A DNA stretch of 29,859 nt from Hyphomonadaceae bacterium UBA2389 (GTDB taxonomy: Bacteria; Pseudomonadota; Alphaproteobacteria; Caulobacterales; Aquidulcibacteraceae), in the NCBI GenBank assembly GCA_002343395.1, contig DDSN01000102.1, positions 267-30,125 on the forward strand, in the 5' to 3' direction. Below are positions 23,341-29,859 of the stretch, in pieces; the first letter of the stretch is position 1; every line of letters begins with the position of its first letter. The notes under the pieces were generated by a model, which saw only the letters and a program-made list of their open reading frames with translations, was not told the origin of the DNA and made no database searches. The translations under genes were made by a program, and so were the position numbers.

Positions 23341-23598
23341 ATGCAGATCGACCTTCCCCCGGCGCTGGCCGCCTTCATCCACGACCTCGTGGCGCAGGGC
23401 CGCTACGCGGACGAAGCAGAGGTCGTCCGAGACGCAATTCGCCGCATGGCGGAGCGTGATCGCGATCCGGAAACCGGCCTTCACATAACGGCGCTGCGCG
23501 CCGAACTTGAGGCGGCGGAGGCGGGTCCCCGGTCCAGCGCGAGCGTGATGGACATTTTCGGCCGCGTCGCATCCAGCGTCCGTGCCGCAGCCAAGTAG
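23341..23598 (+). CDS. parD: ParD-like antitoxin
   Basis: An 85-residue predicted antitoxin of a type II toxin-antitoxin pair. The N-terminus, MQIDLPPALAAFIHDLVAQG then RYADEAEVVRDAIRRM, is a ribbon-helix-helix DNA-binding domain of the ParD type. The C-terminal part (HITALRAELEAAEAG, ending VRAAAK) is the flexible toxin-binding region. An ATG at 23329 in the same frame would add four residues; neither has a good ribosome-binding site. It begins 50 bases after trmL and is followed one base after its stop by the toxin gene, which is frameshifted. ParD normally represses its own operon and blocks ParE. Confidence 0.9.
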   Translation: MQIDLPPALAAFIHDLVAQGRYADEAEVVRDAIRRMAERDRDPETGLHITALRAELEAAEAGPRSSASVMDIFGRVASSVRAAAK

Positions 23599-23599
23599 C

Positions 23600-23895
23600 A
23601 TGCGGATTGTTCTCTCCGCGCGCGCGGAGGCCGACCTCGCCGATATCTTCGCCGACTCCATCGCGCGCAGGGGTGAAGGCACAGTCAAGAAATATGCCGA
23701 GCAACTCGATCAACGGCTCATGCTGATCGCCAAGAACGTCACACAGGACGCGCGCGTCCCGAACTCGGCGATGGCGTCCGCTCCTTCCCAGCGGGCTCTC
23801 ACATTGTCTTTTTCAAAATTACGGACGACGAAGCGCTGGTGCTTTCGGTTCGGCATGCCCGCCGGCAAATCCCGACCACGGACGACTTAGCATGA
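23600..23895 (+). pseudogene. parE: ParE-like toxin with a frameshift
   Basis: The first frame from the ATG at 23600 gives a ParE N-terminus (MRIVLSARAEADLADIFADS, then KKYAEQLDQRLMLIAKNV, DARVP). From base 23761 the family's C-terminal half continues in the next frame: ELGDGVRSFPAGSHIVFFKI, then DDEALVLSVRHARRQIP and a TGA at 23893-23895. Adding one base to the CCC at 23758-23760 would restore a normal toxin of about 98 residues. In the original frame the protein ends in unrelated, Ser/Arg-rich sequence. The toxin (a RelE/ParE-fold gyrase poison in characterised ParE proteins) is therefore broken here, unless the missing base is a sequencing error. The pair separates trmL from hemF. Confidence 0.88.
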
Positions 23896-24797
23896 CTGGT
23901 GCAGCGGCAGACGACTCCGAAACCCGCAAGGCGCGCGCCCGCGCGTGGTTCGAGTCCCTGCGCGACCAGATCTGCGCCGAGTTCGAGCGGCTTGAGCAGG
24001 AGGCGCCGGAGCGCCTTTATCCAGGCGCGCCGGGCCGGTTCGTGAGGACGCCCTGGCGGCGGGGCGACGGCGCCAGCGATCAAGGCGGCGGCGTCGCCGG
24101 CATGATGCGCGGGCGCTTCTTCGAGAAGGTCGGCGTTCATGTCAGCACCGTGCATGGCGTGTTCAGCCCGGACTTCGCCAAGAACATCAAAGGCGCCGCC
24201 GAGGACCCGCGCTTCTGGGCGAGCGGCATTTCGCTGATCGCGCATATGCGCAACCCCCATTGCCCCGCGGCGCACATGAACACGCGCCACATCACAACCA
24301 CCGCCTGGTGGTTCGGCGGCGGCGGCGATCTCAATCCCACGCAAGCTTACCAGCGCGACGCCATGCACGAAGACGCGCGCGCCTTTCACGCACCGTACCG
24401 CGACGCCTGCGAGAAGCACGAGACGGGCTTGTACGCAAAGTACAAGCAATGGGCGGATGAGTATTTTTGGCTGCCGCACCGGAACGAGCCGCGCGGTGTA
24501 GGCGGCATCTTCTACGATCACCACAACAGCGGCGCCAAGGAACACGATAGTTGGGAGCGCGACTTCGCGTTCACGCAAGACGTGGGCCGTGCATTTCTCG
24601 CCGCCTACCCGCCGCTCCTGCGCAAACACATGCACGAACCGTGGAGCGACGCCGATCGCGAAGAGCAGTTGATTCAGCGCGGCCGGTACGTCGAGTTCAA
24701 TCTGCTCTACGATCGCGGCACGACGTTCGGGCTCAAAACCGGCGGCAATGTCGAGAGCATTCTCTCATCGATGCCGCCGACGGCGAGATGGCCTTAG
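23892..24797 (+). CDS. hemF: Oxygen-dependent coproporphyrinogen III oxidase
   Basis: Aerobic haem-synthesis enzyme that decarboxylates two propionates of coproporphyrinogen III to make protoporphyrinogen IX. The 301-residue length is normal. Characteristic segments are GGGVAGMMRGRFFEKVGVHV, HMRNPHCPAAHMNTRHITTT with AWWFGGGGDLNP, WLPHRNEPRGVGGIFYDHHN and RGRYVEFNLLYDRGTTFGLK followed by SILSSMPP. Its ATG lies inside the end of the parE remnant (ATGA overlap with that stop). Location near the bc1 operon fits a respiratory role. The stop shares the bases TTAG with the stop of the convergent puuB gene. Confidence 0.97.
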   Translation: MTGAAADDSETRKARARAWFESLRDQICAEFERLEQEAPERLYPGAPGRFVRTPWRRGDGASDQGGGVAGMMRGRFFEKVGVHVSTVHGVFSPDFAKNIKGAAEDPRFWASGISLIAHMRNPHCPAAHMNTRHITTTAWWFGGGGDLNPTQAYQRDAMHEDARAFHAPYRDACEKHETGLYAKYKQWADEYFWLPHRNEPRGVGGIFYDHHNSGAKEHDSWERDFAFTQDVGRAFLAAYPPLLRKHMHEPWSDADREEQLIQRGRYVEFNLLYDRGTTFGLKTGGNVESILSSMPPTARWP

Positions 24798-26077
24798 AGC
24801 CGATCCCGCAGCGCGTACCACAGCATGCCAAGCACGTAGAGTGGTGAGCGAAGCGCCGCGCCGCCTGGAAACTCAGGGGGCGCGAGATCCGCGAGCACGT
24901 CGAAGCGCTCCGCCGTGCCGGCCATCGCTTCCGACAGCACCTTGCCAGCGATCGCCGGGGTCAGCACGCCCTGCCCTGAATAGCCGTGCGCGAAGAAAAG
25001 GTCGCCAACGCGCCCGATATGCGGCAGGCGCGACATGGTGATCGAAACGAGGCCGCCCCAGGCGTAGTCGATCCTCGCGCCGCGCAGATCGGGGAACACC
25101 TTGAGCAAATGGTTGCGCCCGAAGCGCGCGATATCCGCGGGCGGTTCCGGCGTGTAGCGTTCGCCGCCGCCGAAAACGAGACGCCCGTCGGCGCTCATGC
25201 GGAAGTAATTCACCACGAAGCGGCTGTCGCTGACCGCGAGATCATCGGCGATCACCGCACCCGGCGAAGTCAATGGCTCCGTCGCGATGACGTAGTTCGC
25301 GACCGGCATGATGCGCTTGGCGATGCGCGGCTCCAAATCGCCGAGCAACGCGTCGCAGGCCAAGACACCATACCGCGCGCGGACCGCGCCGTGCTCGGTG
25401 CGCGCGATGACGCCGCGCGCGGAGTCCGCTTGGATGACGCGCGATTGCTCGAAGAGCGCCACGCCGGCGCCGCGCGCTGCTTCCGCCAAACCGAGCGCGT
25501 AGTTCAGCGGATGCAGATGGCCGCCGCCCGCATCAAGAAAGCCGCCGTGAAACGCAACCGTGCGCGCTTTTGTTTCAACCTCCGTCGCTGGGAGCACGCG
25601 CGCATGCGGATAGTCCATGGTTTGGGCGAGCGTCTCCGCTTCCTGGCGCATCCACTCCAGATCGCGGGGCTTGGCGGCGAGCGTCAAATGACCGTTCGTA
25701 CGCACATCGCAGGCAATGGCGTGCTTGGCGATGCGATCGAGCGTGAGCGCGCGCGCTTCCAGGCCAAGATCGAAAATCACGCGAGCGGCGTCCTTGCCGT
25801 AGCGCGCAATGAGTTCGGCCGCGCCCTTGCGCCAGCCCGGAATCATCTGCCCGCCGTTGCGACCCGACGCGCCCCACCCGATGCGCCCCGCCTCCAGCAA
25901 AACCACTGAAAATCCACGTTCCGCAGCGTTGAGCGCGGCGTGCAAACCGGTGTAGCCGCCGCCGATGATGACGACATCGGTTTCGATGTCGCCTTCAAGG
26001 CGCGGGGACGCCGCGAAGGCGTTGGCCGTCGCCACGTAGTACGACTGCTCCATGTTCAGGCCGGAATTGAAGCTCAC
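24794..26077 (-). CDS. puuB: FAD-dependent gamma-glutamylputrescine oxidoreductase
   Basis: A 427-residue DAO-family flavoprotein expected to oxidise gamma-glutamylputrescine to the aldehyde, releasing ammonia and hydrogen peroxide. The N-terminal dinucleotide fold is DVVIIGGGYTGLHAALNAAE with an acidic end at LLEAGRIGWGASGRNGGQ, a hallmark of the PuuB/OrdL group. The C-terminus has YAWGGLVSITMSRLPHIGR and FFAHGYSGQGV. The GTG start at 26077 is favoured because it follows the puuA stop by one base and has an AAGG in the puuA tail. ATG 26053 (MEQSYYV) is an alternative. It forms an operon with puuA. Assignment to putrescine rather than another glutamyl-amine rests on that context. Confidence 0.9.
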   Translation of the reverse strand: MSFNSGLNMEQSYYVATANAFAASPRLEGDIETDVVIIGGGYTGLHAALNAAERGFSVVLLEAGRIGWGASGRNGGQMIPGWRKGAAELIARYGKDAARVIFDLGLEARALTLDRIAKHAIACDVRTNGHLTLAAKPRDLEWMRQEAETLAQTMDYPHARVLPATEVETKARTVAFHGGFLDAGGGHLHPLNYALGLAEAARGAGVALFEQSRVIQADSARGVIARTEHGAVRARYGVLACDALLGDLEPRIAKRIMPVANYVIATEPLTSPGAVIADDLAVSDSRFVVNYFRMSADGRLVFGGGERYTPEPPADIARFGRNHLLKVFPDLRGARIDYAWGGLVSITMSRLPHIGRVGDLFFAHGYSGQGVLTPAIAGKVLSEAMAGTAERFDVLADLAPPEFPGGAALRSPLYVLGMLWYALRDRL

Positions 26078-26078
26078 C

Positions 26079-27437
26079 TCACACCTTCAAGAGAAGGTGA
26101 TCGCGCTCCCACGAAGAAATGACGCCTTCGTAGGCCGCCAGTTCGTGCGCCTTTATCCGCAAGAACACATCGCAAAAGTGCTCGCCGAGCAATTCGCGCA
26201 CCGGTTCGCATGCGCGGAAACGATCGAGCGCCTCATATAGATTGCGCGGTAGCGTCCGCGCTTTGTCATAGGCGCTTCCCTCAATCATCGCGCTCGGCTC
26301 AAGCTCGTCGCGAATGCCGATGTAACCGCACACGAGGCAGGCGGCGAGCGCGAGATAAGGATTGGCGTCGGCTCCCGGCAATCGGTTTTCGATGCGCCGG
26401 TTTTCAGGCTGCGAGATAGGCACACGCAAACCGCACGAGCGGTTGTCGTAGCTCCAATGCAAATTGATAGGCGCGGAAAAGTCCGGCCGCATGCGGCGGA
26501 AGGAGTTTACGTTTGGCGCGAACAACGGAGTCACCAAGCCAAGGTATTTCTGCAGACCTCCGACGAAGTGGCGAAACATTTCAGTATTGCCGCCCATCTG
26601 ATCGAGCGAGGCGCCGAACAAATTGTCCCCGCTTTTGGCGTCAACGACGGAGATATGCAGGTGCATGGCGCTGCCTGGCTGGTTCTCCATCGGCTTGGCC
26701 ATGAACGTCGCGTAGACGCCGTGCTTCAGCGCCACCTGGCGCACGATGCGCTTGAACACCAACACTTGATCGGACACATGGATCGGATCGCCATGGTTGA
26801 AATTGATTTCAAGCTGGGCGGTTCCACTTTCATGGATCATGGTGTCGAGGTGCAGCGACGCCGCTTCCGCGTGCTCGTAGATCGTCTCGATGAGATCCTC
26901 ATACTCGGTGATAGCCTCGAGGCCGTAGGGTTGAGGCGCGGTTTCCGAGCGTCCGGAGCGCCCGGCTGGCGGCGCAAGCGGAAGGTCGGGGTCTGTGTTT
27001 ACCTGCGTGAGATAAAACTCAAGCTCTGGCGCAACAACAGGGCGCAACCCCTCTTTTTTATAAACATCCAGAACGCGCTTTAGCACGTAGCGCGGCGCGA
27101 CATCGAAAGGCCGCCCATCGGTGTGGAACGAATCCGCGAACACAAACGCGGTGGGCGTCTTGTATCCCGGCGCAACGCAAAGCGTGTCGTACTCCGGACG
27201 CAGCACGACGTCGGGATCGCTGACCGCTTCGACATCATCCTCATCATCAGCGTACTCGCCCGTCACCGTCAGCGTGTAGACGCTTGAGGGAATGCGCAAC
27301 GAGCCATCGCGCTCGCTTTGAATGAATTTCTGCGCGGGAAACACCTTGCCGCGGATAACGCCGTTGAGGTCGGGCACGAGGCACTCGATCTCGCCAATGT
27401 TGCGTTCCTTGATCCACTCGGCGAATTTCTTACTCAT
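26079..27437 (-). CDS. puuA: Gamma-glutamylputrescine synthetase (glutamine synthetase family)
   Basis: A 452-residue ligase of the glutamine synthetase superfamily that joins glutamate to putrescine using ATP, the first step of the Puu pathway. The beta-grasp domain shows CLVPDLNGVIRGKVFP. The catalytic domain has VAPELEFYL (metal-site glutamates), GTAQLEINFNHGDP, FMAKPMENQPGSAMHLHIS, RRMRPDFSAPINLHWSYDNR, RVPISQPENRRIENRLPGAD and NPYLALAACL. The length and the absence of the adenylylation-loop pattern of GlnA fit PuuA. The ATG at 27437 is preferred over an in-frame codon at 27467 that lies in a basic leader without family similarity. A promoter is predicted about 190 bases upstream. Another glutamate-amine ligase role is possible. 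Confidence 0.92.
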   Translation of the reverse strand: MSKKFAEWIKERNIGEIECLVPDLNGVIRGKVFPAQKFIQSERDGSLRIPSSVYTLTVTGEYADDEDDVEAVSDPDVVLRPEYDTLCVAPGYKTPTAFVFADSFHTDGRPFDVAPRYVLKRVLDVYKKEGLRPVVAPELEFYLTQVNTDPDLPLAPPAGRSGRSETAPQPYGLEAITEYEDLIETIYEHAEAASLHLDTMIHESGTAQLEINFNHGDPIHVSDQVLVFKRIVRQVALKHGVYATFMAKPMENQPGSAMHLHISVVDAKSGDNLFGASLDQMGGNTEMFRHFVGGLQKYLGLVTPLFAPNVNSFRRMRPDFSAPINLHWSYDNRSCGLRVPISQPENRRIENRLPGADANPYLALAACLVCGYIGIRDELEPSAMIEGSAYDKARTLPRNLYEALDRFRACEPVRELLGEHFCDVFLRIKAHELAAYEGVISSWERDHLLLKV

Positions 27438-27626
27438 GAGACACCAGATTTTGATTGGCGCGCGCATACGACGCGCGCCCGCGCGTTGTTGAGCAGCAAT
27501 GGTCTTTCAAGCCAGCGCGGCGCGCTTCAGCGCTTAAAGAGTCGCAATGCGCGACCCGCAAACCGCGTCCAGCGCACCTCGGATGAGGGCGGCGGGAACG
27601 CATAAGTCACCTTACGCTGTCACTAT

Positions 27627-27651
27627 GGTTTAGCCCCAATCATCAAGTCAA
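27627..27651 (-). promoter_or_regulatory. Predicted Caulobacter-type housekeeping promoter for puuAB
   Basis: Read on the minus strand, TTGACTT (27651-27645) is followed after 10 bases by GCTAAACC (27634-27627). This closely matches the Caulobacter consensus TTGACGS, N10-14, GCTANAWC. It would start RNA near 27620, giving a leader of about 180 bases before puuA. The rest of the 292-base gap between puuA and the GntR gene shows no gene. A clear operator was not found. Confidence 0.55.
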
Positions 27652-27729
27652 GCGCAGCCACGCGACAAGACGGTATTGCGACCGCGCTTTTCGCGTGCTT
27701 TGCCCGCGCATTAACTTTACTGAACCCGC

Positions 27730-28389
27730 ATGGACGAAGCACCCGTCGAAGAAGGCTTGAACGTCGGCGTGTACGCGGAGTTGCGTCAACGCCTCATCAC
27801 CGGGCGGCTATCGCCGGGGCACGAACTGTCGACGCGCACGCTCGCGGCTGAACTTGGCGTAAGCCAGACGCCGGTGCGCGACGCGCTTTCGCGCCTGGCC
27901 GCGGAAGGCGCGGTCTCCATCCGAACCAAACGGCGCGTGCGGGTGCCGCCCATGACGGAAGAGCGCTTTGACGATCTGCTGCGCTGCCGCTTACTGCTCG
28001 AACCGGAGGCCGCGGCGTTGGCGCTGCCGCACGTGACGGCTCGCGCCGTCGAGGCGCTGCGCGCCGCCGATGCGGACCTGGATGCGGCCATCGTGCGCGG
28101 AGACGCCGACGCGTACATGAGCGCGAACCATGCGTTTCACTTCACGTTCTATCGCCTGCAGCCGGGCGCCACGCTCACGCAGCTCATCGAAACGCTGTGG
28201 CTACAGTTCGGGCCCTTCATGCGCTTCGCCTATGACAACGTCGCCAGCGCCGGACTGAACGACAGCCATCAAGCCGCCATCGCGGCGGCCGAGGCCGGCG
28301 ACGCGGAGAAGCTGCGCGCCGCCATCGCCCACGACATTGCCGACGGCATGGGCCTGATCGCCCGCGCCTGCATTGGGCTTGACCGTTAG
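27730..28389 (+). CDS. GntR-family regulator (FadR/FCD subgroup)
   Basis: A 219-residue predicted repressor or activator. Residues about 10-75 form the winged helix (VYAELRQRLITGRLSPGHEL, then LAAELGVSQTPVRDALSRLA). The rest is an all-helical FCD ligand domain, with ANHAFHFTFYRL and a late DSHQAAIAAAEAGD carrying metal/ligand-site acidic and histidine residues. It is divergent from puuAB and convergent with the putrescine aminotransferase gene, so these are its likely targets and putrescine or a breakdown product its likely ligand; both are inference. No ribosome-binding site is seen before the ATG. The stop overlaps the convergent gene's stop (TTAG). Confidence 0.92.
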   Translation: MDEAPVEEGLNVGVYAELRQRLITGRLSPGHELSTRTLAAELGVSQTPVRDALSRLAAEGAVSIRTKRRVRVPPMTEERFDDLLRCRLLLEPEAAALALPHVTARAVEALRAADADLDAAIVRGDADAYMSANHAFHFTFYRLQPGATLTQLIETLWLQFGPFMRFAYDNVASAGLNDSHQAAIAAAEAGDAEKLRAAIAHDIADGMGLIARACIGLDR

Positions 28390-29777
28390 GCGTCAGGCTT
28401 CAGCGCGCGCAGCGCGGGTTCCGCTTCGCGCAACGATTTGGCGATGATCTCGACCATGCGGTCGATCTCGCCGCGCGAGATGATCAAGGGCGGACACATC
28501 ACGATCGAGTCGCGAATCCCGCGCACCATCAGGCCGTTCTTGATGCAGGCGTCGCGCACGATCGGTCCGGCCTTGCCTTCCTTGCCGGTGAAGCGCTCGT
28601 TCGTGCCCTTCCTGGATACGATCTCGACGGCGCCAAGCAAGCCAAGCGAGCGCGTCTCGCCGACGATCGGATCGCCATCAAGGCGCTTTAGCGCCTCGGC
28701 GAGGTAAGGCCCAACGTCGTTCTTGACCCGATCGACCAATCCTTCCCGTTCGATGATCTCCAAATTCTTGAGCGCCACCGCGGCCGCCACGGGATGACCG
28801 GAATAGGTATAGCCGTGAACGAAATCGCCGCCCTTCTCGCGCAACACCTCGACAATACGATGCGAAACCGCCGTGCCCGAAATCGGCAGGTAGCCCGACG
28901 AAAGCCCCTTCGCCATCGGCACAAGATCGGGCGTCACGCCGAAGTGCTGAAAGCCGAACCACGAACCGAGGCGTCCGAAGCCGCAAATCACCTCGTCGAC
29001 GACAAGCAAAATGCCGTACTTCTTGCAGATGGCGTCCACGCGCTTCCAATAGCCCTTGGGCGGAATGATCACGCCGCCGGCGCCCTGGACCGGCTCGCCG
29101 ATAAACGCCGCGACATTTTCCGGCCCCACCTTCTGGATGCGATCCTCGATTTCCTGCGCGCATCGCGTGGAGAAAGCATCCTCGTCTTCGCCGAAGCCCT
29201 CGCCAAACTGATACGGCTGGGCGACATGCTGAACGCCCGGGATCGGCAAGCCGCCGATCGGATGCATGGTCTTATACATGCCGCCTAGACTCGCGCCGGC
29301 CATGGTGGAGCCGTGATAGGCGTTCCAGCGCGAGATGAAGACCGTGCGCTTCGGCTGACCGTGAACGTTCCAGTAATGGCGCACCATGCGCATGACCGTG
29401 TCGTTGGCTTCCGATCCAGACGAATTGAAGAATACGTGTTGGAGATCGCCGCCGAGCAATTCCGCCAGCTTGGTCGCGAGCATCACGGTCGGCGGCGTCG
29501 CAGTCTTGAAGAAAGTATTGTAGAATGGCAGCTCGCGCATCTGGTCGGCCGCCGCCTGCACCAGCTCCTCGCGTCCATAACCGACATTGACGCACCAAAG
29601 TCCGGCCATGCCGTCGAGAAGTGCTGCGCCGTCGCCGTCCCAGATAGTGCAGCCGTCGGCGCGGGTGATGATGCGGCTGCCGCCTAGTTTGACGATCTCG
29701 CCGTAATCAGCCTGAGCCGGCAGATGGTGCTCGATGTCAAGACGGCGGAGTTCGGGGATATTGTAGTTGCGGGCCAT
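28386..29777 (-). CDS. spuC: Putrescine-pyruvate type class III aminotransferase
   Basis: A 463-residue PLP enzyme of the omega-aminotransferase group, expected to move the amino group of putrescine to pyruvate. Signatures are GMAGLWCVNVGYGR, FFNSSGSEANDTVMRMVRHY, SRWNAYHGSTMAGASLGG, FIGEPVQGAGGVI, LVVDEVICGFGRLGSWFG and the PLP-lysine segment PDLVPMAKGLSSGYLP, followed by HGYTYSGHPVAAA. The overall pattern is that of SpuC-like polyamine aminotransferases; beta-alanine or taurine transaminases are close relatives, so the substrate rests partly on the puuAB neighbours. The ATG at 29777 is preferred over a GTG-type extension. Together with PuuA/PuuB it gives a second route for putrescine. Confidence 0.9.
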   Translation of the reverse strand: MARNYNIPELRRLDIEHHLPAQADYGEIVKLGGSRIITRADGCTIWDGDGAALLDGMAGLWCVNVGYGREELVQAAADQMRELPFYNTFFKTATPPTVMLATKLAELLGGDLQHVFFNSSGSEANDTVMRMVRHYWNVHGQPKRTVFISRWNAYHGSTMAGASLGGMYKTMHPIGGLPIPGVQHVAQPYQFGEGFGEDEDAFSTRCAQEIEDRIQKVGPENVAAFIGEPVQGAGGVIIPPKGYWKRVDAICKKYGILLVVDEVICGFGRLGSWFGFQHFGVTPDLVPMAKGLSSGYLPISGTAVSHRIVEVLREKGGDFVHGYTYSGHPVAAAVALKNLEIIEREGLVDRVKNDVGPYLAEALKRLDGDPIVGETRSLGLLGAVEIVSRKGTNERFTGKEGKAGPIVRDACIKNGLMVRGIRDSIVMCPPLIISRGEIDRMVEIIAKSLREAEPALRALKPDA

Positions 29778-29804
29778 AATCGTCCTAACGAGCAAACACG
29801 CCTT

Positions 29805-29840
29805 CCCTCCCCCTAGAGGGGGGAGGGGCAGGGGTGGGGG
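29805..29840. repeat. C/G-rich hairpin with a guanine-tract run upstream of spuC
   Basis: CCCTCCCCCT (29805-29814) pairs with the G-rich arm from 29817 with one bulged G. The plus strand then continues as four G-tracts (29818-29823, 29825-29828, 29831-29834, 29836-29840), which could fold as a G-quadruplex. This kind of element is a frequent dispersed intergenic repeat in GC-rich genomes. It lies 28 bases upstream of the spuC start and may touch its leader or promoter. Confidence 0.5.
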
Positions 29841-29859
29841 TGAACACTTCGGAATTCGC

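Noticed and set aside
23600..23890. Intact ParE of about 97 residues in the first frame
   Set aside because: The C-terminal half in this frame has no ParE similarity, whereas the next frame gives the expected ending; a frameshift explains both.
24986..25909. 307-codon plus-strand frame opposite puuB
   Set aside because: Shadow of a recognised flavoprotein; composition is Arg/Ala-rich without motifs.
27503..27540. Imperfect inverted repeat TCTTTCAAGC / GCTTAAAGA as a GntR operator
   Set aside because: Arms are mismatched and 19 bases apart, unlike the compact sites of FadR-type regulators.

Overview
This is chromosomal DNA from a GC-rich alphaproteobacterium, most likely of the Caulobacterales or a close relative. 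The signs are the conserved zapA / 6S RNA / 5-formyl-THF cyclo-ligase block, a yebC neighbour, a pgk-fba-thiE block, a petABC operon next to trmL and hemF, a promoter resembling the Caulobacter housekeeping consensus upstream of the putrescine genes, and an intergenic palindromic repeat typical of alphaproteobacteria. I cannot name genus or species. The window is densely coding, with no rRNA, tRNA, CRISPR array or transposase seen and no gene-free stretch above 300 bases.

Layout. 1-2165 (minus): gap and a nearly complete phosphoglycerate kinase gene, cut at the window edge. 2281-3591 (plus): a small coiled-coil ORF, zapA, 6S RNA and fau. 3614-5584: a palindromic repeat, an AraC-type regulator and a CPBP membrane protease, which look inserted between fau and yebC. 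5713-11674 (plus): yebC, a small membrane protein, a DUF1993 protein, a second pgk, class II fba, a DUF805 protein, thiE and a DUF1003 protein. 11665-13837 (minus): a secreted repeat/lectin-like protein and a TIR-domain protein. 13896-13994: a RIME-like repeat. 14059-16353 (plus): a ClpP-family protease, a NYN-domain nuclease of foreign-looking composition, and a PD40 lipoprotein. 16350-17600 (minus): a CE15-like esterase. 17789-19666 (plus): an alpha carbonic anhydrase lipoprotein and a SleB-type hydrolase. 19690-22693 (minus): petABC for the cytochrome bc1 complex. 22826-24797 (plus): trmL, parD, a frameshifted parE, and hemF. 24794-29777: a putrescine-catabolism cluster (puuB, puuA, a GntR regulator, a SpuC-like aminotransferase).

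How the genes work together. Gap, the two Pgk copies and Fba cover consecutive steps of lower glycolysis/gluconeogenesis, with pgk present twice in different operons. PetABC needs haem and HemF makes a haem precursor, so that block is respiratory. PuuA, PuuB and SpuC give two entries to putrescine breakdown with a GntR regulator between them. The accessory parts are the AraC-CPBP pair, the TIR / repeat / ClpP / NYN stretch and the broken parDE pair. The most unusual observations are a large periplasmic-loop insertion in cytochrome b, an apparent CTG start on trmL, the ClpP-NYN pair beside a TIR protein, the pgk duplication, and three convergent gene pairs that share a four-base stop overlap.
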